DNA of 21,836 nt, from contig JAQTRI010000009.1 in the NCBI GenBank assembly GCA_028711905.1, forward strand, positions 1 through 21,836, written 5' to 3'. Under the pieces are notes generated by a model. It worked only from the letters and a program-made list of their open reading frames with translations, ran no database searches and had not been told where the DNA came from. The position numbers were made by a program, and so were the translations under genes. The stretch is from Candidatus Wallbacteria bacterium. Its GTDB lineage: Bacteria > Muiribacteriota > JAQTZZ01. How positions within the stretch are numbered: position 1 is the stretch's first letter; each line of letters begins with the position of its first letter. Shown one piece after another: positions 9,978 through 15,729 of this stretch.

Positions 9978-10600
9978 TCGAGATTGATGTAGCTTTCAGC
10001 CAGAATTTTAAGAGAAGCGAGCGTTTCTCTAAGATACTCAGCGCTGAACCGTTCGTCTTCAAATGGTTTTCCGGCATACAACAGGGCAGAATCCTTGAAT
10101 TCAAGCCGTATCGGATAGTCGAGACGGCGAAGTGTCGAGCGAACCTGAGGGGAAGAAATAAATCCGACTACTTTATCCGGGTTGTCGGACTGGATCAGAA
10201 ATTTGTCGTCAATATCCTGATCCCCCACTTTTATGTCCTGCAGAATTCCCAGTTTCTTGGAAATCTGATCAAAGAAAGTGCCGGTTTCCGGATACATCAG
10301 AAAAACCACCGGAGTCCTGGTCAGCTTGAAAAAAATCTTCAGATACGGAGAAAAATATCTTTGCAGATTCTCCAACTCCTGTCTTTTATCCCCAGTGTCG
10401 CTGTACAGAGAAAAATCAATTTCCAGAGGAACATTTCCCATCTCCCCGACAAGATGAGGAAACTCGATCTTCCTGAGATTTTTAGCCCCTTCCATGACAA
10501 TCAGTTTTTCTGGAAACAGCCTTCCTCTGAGCTCGATTTCAACAGAAGCCAGCACATCTGATATGCTTTTTAAAAACTTTTCCAGTTCCGTTAATCCCAT
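9974..10600 (-). CDS. Conserved-looking cytoplasmic protein of unknown function
   Basis: 208 aa from ATG 10600. Longer in-frame starts at 10642 and 10675 exist, but the first sits inside a TATAAT box and the second upstream of the -35, so both would precede the transcription start. GGACGG at 10604-10609 gives a weak ribosome site for 10600. There is no signal peptide or membrane span. Residues 1-20 form a helix, followed by an alpha/beta body containing 'DQDIDDKFLIQSDNP', which recalls the FD..F.V...D pattern of some domains of unknown function (DUF3137-like). That resemblance is weak and I assign no function. It overlaps prmA by 4 bp (ATGA) and is the first gene of that operon. Confidence 0.75.
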   Translation of the reverse strand: MGLTELEKFLKSISDVLASVEIELRGRLFPEKLIVMEGAKNLRKIEFPHLVGEMGNVPLEIDFSLYSDTGDKRQELENLQRYFSPYLKIFFKLTRTPVVFLMYPETGTFFDQISKKLGILQDIKVGDQDIDDKFLIQSDNPDKVVGFISSPQVRSTLRRLDYPIRLEFKDSALLYAGKPFEDERFSAEYLRETLASLKILAESYINLE

Positions 10601-10640
10601 TTTCCGTCCGTTCCAGATATAAAGTATCAGAATCATGTTC

Positions 10641-10668
10641 ATTATAATCAGGCTTTTTCCTGTGTCAA
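10641..10668 (-). promoter_or_regulatory. Near-consensus sigma70-type promoter of the prmA operon
   Basis: On the minus strand, TTGACA (10663-10668) and TATAAT (10641-10646) are both perfect and separated by 16 bp. The expected transcription start is about 10634, giving a leader of about 34 nt before ATG 10600. It should drive the unknown-function gene and prmA, and perhaps the Ig-array genes further on. Confidence 0.85.
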
Positions 10669-10761
10669 GTCGCACCTATCCCGGCTGGCGATCCGTACCA
10701 TAAGTGTTATGCTGTTTGCACCCCGAAAAGAGAAACAACGCTTTCAGACAGCCGAATTTGC

Positions 10762-10791
10762 TTGACACAGCGCGCAGCCAGGTATTATTAT
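10762..10791 (+). promoter_or_regulatory. Sigma70-type promoter of the rplY operon
   Basis: TTGACA at 10762-10767 is followed by TATTAT at 10786-10791 (18-bp spacer) or the overlapping TATTAT at 10783-10788 (15-bp spacer). The expected start at about 10795-10798 gives a leader of about 100 nt before ATG 10897. The -35 context CTTGACACAG is identical to that of the divergent prmA-operon promoter. Confidence 0.75.
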
Positions 10792-10820
10792 TGGACAACT
10801 GCCTGAAAAAGGGCGCTGAT

Positions 10821-10845
10821 TTTATTGACTTTTTCAGTCAATAAA
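10821..10845 (+). promoter_or_regulatory. Perfect 10-bp inverted repeat in the rplY leader
   Basis: TTTATTGACT (10821-10830), loop TTTTC, AGTCAATAAA (10836-10845). In RNA this is an AU-rich hairpin within the leader, about 50 nt before the start codon. It has no T-tract, so it is not an intrinsic terminator. It could be a leader control element, or a DNA operator just downstream of the promoter. The ATAAAGG at its right arm is repeated at 10882-10888, overlapping the ribosome site, so alternative pairings are possible. Confidence 0.55.
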
Positions 10846-10883
10846 GGCCATTGCCGGGCCAATAGAAATTTATTATCATGCAT

Positions 10884-10890
10884 AAAGGAG
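10884..10890 (+). promoter_or_regulatory. Ribosome-binding site of rplY
   Basis: AAAGGAG six bases before ATG 10897. This strong site fixes the start there, rather than at the in-frame ATG at 10825 inside the leader hairpin. Confidence 0.9.
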
Positions 10891-10896
10891 TTTGTC

Positions 10897-11550
10897 ATGA
10901 ACGCAAAGCTTAGCTGCTCTCACCGGGAGGAAACCGGTAAAAATGTCAACAACCGGCTCCGCTCATCCGGGTTCATCCCCGCTATCATTTACGGAAAAAA
11001 TCTTCCCAATGTTTCGGTTAAGATCCAGAAATCCGAATACCTGCGTTTTAAAAATCAAAACCAGAACAAAAAAATCATCACTCTCGAATACCACGACCCG
11101 TCAGGCAAAGAAATAGATAAAGCCGTCATTATCAAGGATTTCGACACTGACCCGATTACAAAGCAACTTACCCATTTCGACTTTTACGAATTCAATGTCA
11201 ACGAACCGATCCGCTACCCCATTCCCGTGCGGTTCATTGGCCAGGCTGCCGGCGTTAAACTCGGTGGAATGCTCCAGAAAAACTACGATGAAATTGAAAT
11301 CGAATGCCTTCCAAAAGATGCCATCAATTTTATTGAAATCGATGTCACTCATCTGGAATTCAACCAGTCGGTCCACATCAAGGATCTGGTAATCGGCAAT
11401 TCGGTCAAAATACTCGCACCCCCGGAAGCGACCGTTGCCACAGTTGTTCCTCCGCTGGAAGAAAAAGCTGCCGAACCAGTGATTGAGGAAGTCAAGGAAC
11501 CGGAAATCATCAAGAAGGGCAAGGAAAAGGACGAGGGCGCAGAATCCTGA
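10897..11550 (+). CDS. rplY: Large ribosomal subunit protein bL25 (Ctc/TL5 long form)
   Basis: 217 aa. bL25 binds loop E of 5S rRNA in the large subunit. The N-terminal domain (1-92) shows the family's 'R..G.N..LR..G.IPA.IYGK' opening, and 'HFDFYE' closes the RNA-binding domain. From about 93 comes the second, TL5/Ctc-type domain (IRYPIPVRFIGQAAGVK.GG). The C-terminus is a charged Glu/Lys tail from about 185, as in other long forms. The start at 10897 is set by the strong AAAGGAG. It heads the plus-strand run and is transcribed divergently from prmA. In many bacteria ctc is followed by pth (peptidyl-tRNA hydrolase); here pth is absent and a ricT-like gene follows after 88 bp. Confidence 0.93.
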   Translation: MNAKLSCSHREETGKNVNNRLRSSGFIPAIIYGKNLPNVSVKIQKSEYLRFKNQNQNKKIITLEYHDPSGKEIDKAVIIKDFDTDPITKQLTHFDFYEFNVNEPIRYPIPVRFIGQAAGVKLGGMLQKNYDEIEIECLPKDAINFIEIDVTHLEFNQSVHIKDLVIGNSVKILAPPEATVATVVPPLEEKAAEPVIEEVKEPEIIKKGKEKDEGAES

Positions 11551-11638
11551 TTTTTCACGCTGTGTCCTGTATCCCTTTATAATCAAGCCTGCAACGCCAG
11601 ACCGGGTTTTATTTTGCCCGGAGTCATGAGGCAATTAA
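11551..11638 (+). promoter_or_regulatory. Possible internal promoter and leader hairpin before the ricT-like gene
   Basis: A perfect TATAAT at 11578-11583 has a weak -35 candidate, TTCACG (11554-11559), 18 bp upstream. Between it and the gene, CCGGG (11602-11606) and CCCGG (11617-11621) can form a 5-bp stem with a 10-nt T-rich loop. No T-tract follows, so this is not a standard terminator. GAGG at 11628-11631 is the ribosome site for ATG 11639. The promoter is plausible but not certain. Confidence 0.4.
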
Positions 11639-12613
11639 ATGGACGATGAAAAACTGCTGCAATATAAGCTCATGTTCCTTGACCCGGAAGATAATGATGC
11701 TTTGAAAAAGCTCAAGGAAGAAGACGAGGACGAAGACCGTTCTTCCAGAAAAAAAGTCGAAATTCCTGATTACGCCAGGAAATACCTTCATCAGGAAGCA
11801 GACTATGCTCTCTGCATTATAGAGGAAATACGAGCCACTCTTTACGCTCCTCTGGACTCCATCCCTGAAGGTTTTGGGCCTGCCGCACCCGAAGACATCT
11901 GGGTCGTCAACACTGAGCGGGGCAGGGAACTGGTTCGGGTGGTGCGCTTCATCAAGCACAAGCTTAACGAACCTGACATCCAGCATTTTGCCAGGCTGCA
12001 GAAAAAAGCTGTAGAAGCGGATCTGCAGCAAGAAGAAAGAAACCGCGAACGAGAAACCAAGGCCCTTGACATCTGCAAAAAGAAAATTGAAAAACTCAAT
12101 CTGGTGATGAAACTGGTCAAGGTTCACTATCTTTTCGATGGTGGCAGGATCATGTTTTTCTTTACAGCGCCCAGCAAGGTTGATTTCCGCGAACTGGTCA
12201 AGCAACTGGCCTCAGTCTTCAGGACCAGAATTGAACTCAGGCAGATCGGCGTTCGCGACGAAACCAAGCTTATCGGTGGAATAGGTCCCTGCGGCATGCA
12301 TGTGTGCTGCCATAGATTTCTGTGCAATTTCAAATCCGTTTCCATCAAAATGGCCAAGGATCAGAACCTGGTGCTCAATCCTGGAAAAATCTCCGGAATC
12401 TGCGGCAGGCTCCTGTGCTGCCTCAACTATGAAAATAAGATGTATGTCGATGAAAAGCGCAGAATACCAGAGATTGACGAAAGCGTTGTTTTTGAGAACA
12501 AACGGGCTAAAGTGCTGTCTTCCGATACTGCGTCCAGAACGGTCAAGCTGATGTTCGAAGATGAATCCGTCAGGGATGTCAAGGTGGAATACCTTACCAG
12601 GAGTCTCACATAA
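11639..12613 (+). CDS. ricT: PSP1-domain protein, RicT/YaaT type
   Basis: 324 aa; Bacillus RicT is about 275. The PSP1 domain occupies roughly 85-270. The diagnostic cysteine cluster is complete: GIGPCGMHVCC (C218, C223, C224), C229, then GICGRLLCC (C255, C260, C261), with the SIKMAKDQNL..NP.KISG core between. In Bacillus, RicT with RicA and RicF forms an iron-sulfur complex acting with RNase Y in RNA maturation and development. Equivalent partners are not in this window, so that role is inferred from the family only. The N-terminal 60 residues are an extra, very acidic extension. A charged coiled-coil-like stretch (118-150) splits the domain. The next gene starts immediately after the TAA. 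Confidence 0.88.
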   Translation: MDDEKLLQYKLMFLDPEDNDALKKLKEEDEDEDRSSRKKVEIPDYARKYLHQEADYALCIIEEIRATLYAPLDSIPEGFGPAAPEDIWVVNTERGRELVRVVRFIKHKLNEPDIQHFARLQKKAVEADLQQEERNRERETKALDICKKKIEKLNLVMKLVKVHYLFDGGRIMFFFTAPSKVDFRELVKQLASVFRTRIELRQIGVRDETKLIGGIGPCGMHVCCHRFLCNFKSVSIKMAKDQNLVLNPGKISGICGRLLCCLNYENKMYVDEKRRIPEIDESVVFENKRAKVLSSDTASRTVKLMFEDESVRDVKVEYLTRSLT

Positions 12614-13435
12614 ATGATCAGATTCGGCACAGCCGGATTCCCCTTGTCCACACCCAAAAATGGCGGGGCCATCGAAGCCCTGTCCCGGGTGCGTTCTTTA
12701 GGTCTGGATGGCATGGAACTGGAGTTTGTCCGCGGGGTATGGCTCAACCCGGAGAAGGGAAAAGCCATCGCTGCAGCCTCAACCGGGTTGTTCCTGAGCG
12801 CCCATGCTCCGTATTATGTTAATTTAAATTCCCCTGATCCCGCAGTTGTGGGAGCATCACAAAAAAGAATTGTCGCTGCAGCCGCAGCCGCAGCCTCAGC
12901 CGGCGCCATTGCCGTTGTTTTTCACCCCGGCTTCTTCATGAAAACCCCTGGAAAAGAGGCACTTTCTGCAGTTACTGATCGACTGAAGGAACTGCATGCC
13001 GTTCTAACGGAACAAGGTATCTGCATTAATCTTGCTCCTGAAACTACGGGAAAACCCTCTCAAATCGGCTCTTTGGATGAAATCCTGTCTTTATGCTTGC
13101 TGGTCCCCGGTTGCAGACCATGCATTGATTTTTCACACCTGTTCGCGCGCAGCAACGGACAATTCAATTCCAAAGAAGACTTCAGCTCAGCTCTGGACAA
13201 AATCGCCTTCTCTCTCGGCGCCGAAGCCTTGACTCGTCTGCACATGCATGTTTCAGGCATAGACTACACTGCCAAAGGTGAAAAAAAACACATTCTGCTT
13301 TCTGAGACAAAATTTAACTGGCAGGGCCTCTTAGCTGTACTCAAAGAAAGGAATTGTTCCGGCACCCTGATCTGTGAATCCCCGAACCTGGAAGAAGACG
13401 CCCTGCGACTTAAGGATTATTATCACTCTTTATGA
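12614..13435 (+). CDS. Endonuclease IV-like TIM-barrel protein (AP endonuclease family 2)
   Basis: 273 aa. AP endonuclease IV cuts DNA at abasic sites using three metal ions. Most Nfo metal ligands have equivalents: H64 (SAHAPYYVN), H104 (VFHPG), E143 (APETTG), D172 and H175 (IDFSH), H212 (HMHVSG), H226 and E255 (CESP). The usual Asp two residues before the last His is Lys here, with Glu223 close by, giving a 'GEKKH' signature that recalls archaeal and candidate-phylum relatives. The protein could be a true AP endonuclease or another xylose isomerase-like TIM-barrel metalloenzyme. An Ala-rich helix spans 88-100. The ATG abuts the ricT stop with no gap; AGGAG lies 10 bases upstream inside ricT. 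It overlaps the next gene by 4 bp. Confidence 0.82.
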   Translation: MIRFGTAGFPLSTPKNGGAIEALSRVRSLGLDGMELEFVRGVWLNPEKGKAIAAASTGLFLSAHAPYYVNLNSPDPAVVGASQKRIVAAAAAAASAGAIAVVFHPGFFMKTPGKEALSAVTDRLKELHAVLTEQGICINLAPETTGKPSQIGSLDEILSLCLLVPGCRPCIDFSHLFARSNGQFNSKEDFSSALDKIAFSLGAEALTRLHMHVSGIDYTAKGEKKHILLSETKFNWQGLLAVLKERNCSGTLICESPNLEEDALRLKDYYHSL

Positions 13436-13980
13436 ATAAAACGCGCCGTATCGCCACTCTCGGCATGCTCTGCGCCATGTCTTTCCTGCTGATGCTGGCG
13501 GAAATTCCCCTGTTCCCCGCATATCCGCACCTGAAATACGATCTTTCAGATGTGATTCCCCTGATGACCGGATTATACGACAGCCTTTCAGGATGTTTTC
13601 TGGTCCTTCTGGTCCGCACTGTCTGTCATCTCCTGCTTAAGCCGGCCCAGCCCCCCTTGCTGGGTGAAGCCATGAGTTTTATAGCCGGAGCCTCTTTCAC
13701 GCTGCCTGCGGTATTTGTATACAGCCACGCCCGCACCAGGTCAGGCGCTTTATCAGGCATGGCTCTTGCCTCGATTTCTCTCGTCCTGACCATGCTCGCC
13801 GCCAATGCCTTTATCGTTCCCCGTTTCATTCCCTTTCTCGCCGACCATTCTACACTCTTCCCCTATCTTCTGTATGGGGTGCTGCCGTTCAACGCAGTCA
13901 AAGCACTGCTCAACTGCTTAGTGGTCTTCTTTTTCTACAAAAGGTTCAGCCGCGTATTCCTGAGGGGGATGCGTTCATGA
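13432..13980 (+). CDS. ribU: ECF transporter S component, RibU-like (riboflavin)
   Basis: 182 aa, very hydrophobic, with five or six predicted membrane helices. The N-terminal part matches RibU-type S components: after the first helix comes 'AEIPLFP..PHLKYDLSDVIPL', then a long helix, 'GEAMSFIAG' and a conserved Asn-Ala-Phe segment. S components bind the vitamin in the membrane and need the shared EcfT/EcfA energising module, which is not encoded here. Riboflavin is the best guess from the LKYDLSD signature; another vitamin is possible. It overlaps both neighbours by ATGA, so translation is coupled. Confidence 0.78.
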   Translation: MNKTRRIATLGMLCAMSFLLMLAEIPLFPAYPHLKYDLSDVIPLMTGLYDSLSGCFLVLLVRTVCHLLLKPAQPPLLGEAMSFIAGASFTLPAVFVYSHARTRSGALSGMALASISLVLTMLAANAFIVPRFIPFLADHSTLFPYLLYGVLPFNAVKALLNCLVVFFFYKRFSRVFLRGMRS

Positions 13981-15281
13981 GTTTCTCATACAGTCAGGCC
14001 CTTGAACGACTTGAAAACATCATTGCTTCCGGCATCAAGTACGAACTGAACAACATCCGGAAACTGCTATCTCTGCTCGGCCACCCTGAGCAGGGCTACC
14101 GCATCATTCACATTACAGGCACCAAGGGAAAAGGATCGACAGGCGCAATTCTCAGCGGTCTTTTAAGCAGACATGTCAAAACCGGCTTCTTTTCTTCACC
14201 GCATCTGATCTCCCCCTGCGAGCGCATCCGCATCGGCGATCAGGATCTGACTGAAGAAGAATTTTCCCGAAACCTGGAAGAAATATGGCCTGTGCTCGAA
14301 GAAACCGAGCGCCTGACCGGAACCAGGCCGACTTATTTCGAAACACTGACCGCTTTGGCGTTCTATAGCTTTAAAAAAGCCGGTGTAGAACTGGCTGTAG
14401 TCGAAGTCGGGCTTGGCGGACGCTTAGACGCTACCAATGCCGCGTTCGGCGATATCAGCGTCATCACGCGAATCCATTATGACCATGTCAAGATCCTCGG
14501 CAATACCCTGACTGCCATATCTCGCGAAAAGTCAGGGATCATCAAACCAGGAACCAGGGTGGTACATTCCAACCGCAACCCTGAGGTCGTCAAGGTCATC
14601 CGCAAGGCTGCGGCAAAGGCTTGCGCTCCGCTTGCCTATGCTCCATCGCGCTATTCCTTCAGAGTGCTCAGCCAGGACCATTCCGGGCAGCGGCTTTCCA
14701 TCTGCCGTCGCGGAGGGCAGGATCTTTTCTCCAATGTCTTTTTTCCGCTTGCTGGAGCTCACCAGCTGGAAAATCTGAAGGTGGCCTTGACTGTGCTCGA
14801 CATGCTGCAGGCGACCGGCACAACTGTGTGCCTTGAAAGATCGGACTTTTCCTTTATCAGATGGCCCGGCAGGCTGCAGAAGGTGTCGGATCATCCCCTG
14901 GTGCTGCTTGATGGAGCGCATAATGAAATCAGCAGCCAGGTGCTGGCGGCCTATCTTCGCTCCAGCTTCGGCTGCAATCGGATTTATTTCCTGATCGGCA
15001 TTCTGGCTGACAAGAACTTCCCGAAGTTCATATCCAGCCTGCTGCCCATGGCTGCAGGATTCATCGTTACTGAGATCGACAATAAAAGGAAGCTGCCTGC
15101 TTCTGATCTGGCTGCCGAAATACGAAAGCATTATCCTGCGCACAAGGTCACGACAGAGCCGGATGCTAAAAAGGCTTTATCCCTGGCCCTTTCTCTGGCA
15201 AAACGCGACCACCTGCCTCTTGTCGTGACAGGCTCCCTGTATCTGCTGGGGTTCCTGCTGCCGGAATTCAGAAAGTCTTGA
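13977..15281 (+). CDS. folC: Folylpolyglutamate synthase / dihydrofolate synthase
   Basis: 434 aa, the normal length. FolC is a cytoplasmic Mur-ligase-type enzyme that adds glutamate to (dihydro)folates, and in many bacteria also makes dihydrofolate from dihydropteroate. Seen: P-loop ITGTKGKGST (46-55), substrate loop SSPHLISPCERIRI (from 73), EVGLGGRLDATN (about 143-154), HYDHVKILG (167-175), the EKSGIIK segment with the conserved Lys, and DGAHN in the C-terminal domain. Whether it has one or both activities cannot be read from sequence alone. It overlaps the upstream gene by ATGA. Its last 14 bp overlap the end of the convergent STAS gene, with no terminator between. Confidence 0.94.
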   Translation: MSFSYSQALERLENIIASGIKYELNNIRKLLSLLGHPEQGYRIIHITGTKGKGSTGAILSGLLSRHVKTGFFSSPHLISPCERIRIGDQDLTEEEFSRNLEEIWPVLEETERLTGTRPTYFETLTALAFYSFKKAGVELAVVEVGLGGRLDATNAAFGDISVITRIHYDHVKILGNTLTAISREKSGIIKPGTRVVHSNRNPEVVKVIRKAAAKACAPLAYAPSRYSFRVLSQDHSGQRLSICRRGGQDLFSNVFFPLAGAHQLENLKVALTVLDMLQATGTTVCLERSDFSFIRWPGRLQKVSDHPLVLLDGAHNEISSQVLAAYLRSSFGCNRIYFLIGILADKNFPKFISSLLPMAAGFIVTEIDNKRKLPASDLAAEIRKHYPAHKVTTEPDAKKALSLALSLAKRDHLPLVVTGSLYLLGFLLPEFRKS

Positions 15282-15729
15282 TCGCGTCATCCTCGTTATC
15301 GTAAATCTTGATGATGTCATTCAGGTGCACCATTTTCAGCACTTTCTGCGCCCGCTCGGTCTGAGGCGCGATCAGCTTGACATCCTCTTCCTTCAGCGCT
15401 GTAAACGAAAGCCTGGTTTTCACCCCTGTCGATATGTCCGCAACCTTGATCTCCGCCTGCTCCTGCATGCTCTTGACCATTTTCAGTACATTGATCAAAG
15501 TCGAGATCCCCATACTGTCGATCATCTTCACTTCCGCGAGATTGAGCACAATATTATTCAGGCCATTGTACAGAAGCTCAGACACACGGTCTTCCAGCTC
15601 CTGGCAGTTGCCGCTCGTGATGTTGCCTTTGACAGTAACAACTGTGACGATCTTTTCCTGGAGCAGAGACCCATCGTCTCCAAACCGTTTCTGTGTCGCC
15701 AGTACCTTACGCTTGGTGATGATTTCCAC
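15268..15729 (-). CDS. STAS-domain anti-sigma factor antagonist
   Basis: 153 aa. The start is GTG 15729, 6 bases after a perfect AAGGAGG; the longer in-frame ATG at 15798 has no such support and would lie well inside the upstream gene. A single STAS domain (about 25-145) follows a short N-terminal extension. The switch serine motif MIDSMGIS (Asp71-Ser72) matches the phosphorylated site of SpoIIAA/RsbV proteins. In that family the unphosphorylated form binds a partner kinase or anti-sigma factor, and phosphorylation by a RsbW-type kinase releases it. The upstream gene carries both PP2C and RsbW-like domains and overlaps this one by 23 bp, so the pair is a probable enzyme and substrate. No sigma-factor gene is in the window. 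Confidence 0.9.
   Translation of the reverse strand: MEIITKRKVLATQKRFGDDGSLLQEKIVTVVTVKGNITSGNCQELEDRVSELLYNGLNNIVLNLAEVKMIDSMGISTLINVLKMVKSMQEQAEIKVADISTGVKTRLSFTALKEEDVKLIAPQTERAQKVLKMVHLNDIIKIYDNEDDAIKTF

Noticed and set aside
10709..10765. 18-codon plus-strand frame (ATG to TGA) between the divergent promoters
   Set aside because: It has no ribosome-binding site, and its stop lies within the -35 box of the rplY promoter, so it is unlikely to be transcribed as an mRNA.
10821..10845. Inverted repeat as an intrinsic terminator
   Set aside because: The stem is AT-rich and no T-tract follows on either strand; it lies just downstream of a promoter, so a leader or operator role fits better.
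11602..11621. CCGGG/CCCGG hairpin as the rplY terminator
   Set aside because: The stem is only 5 bp and no T-run follows it; the T-rich stretch is in the loop.
14532..15143. 203-codon minus-strand frame within folC
   Set aside because: It lies antisense to the conserved middle and C-terminal parts of folC, has no ribosome site and no recognisable domain.
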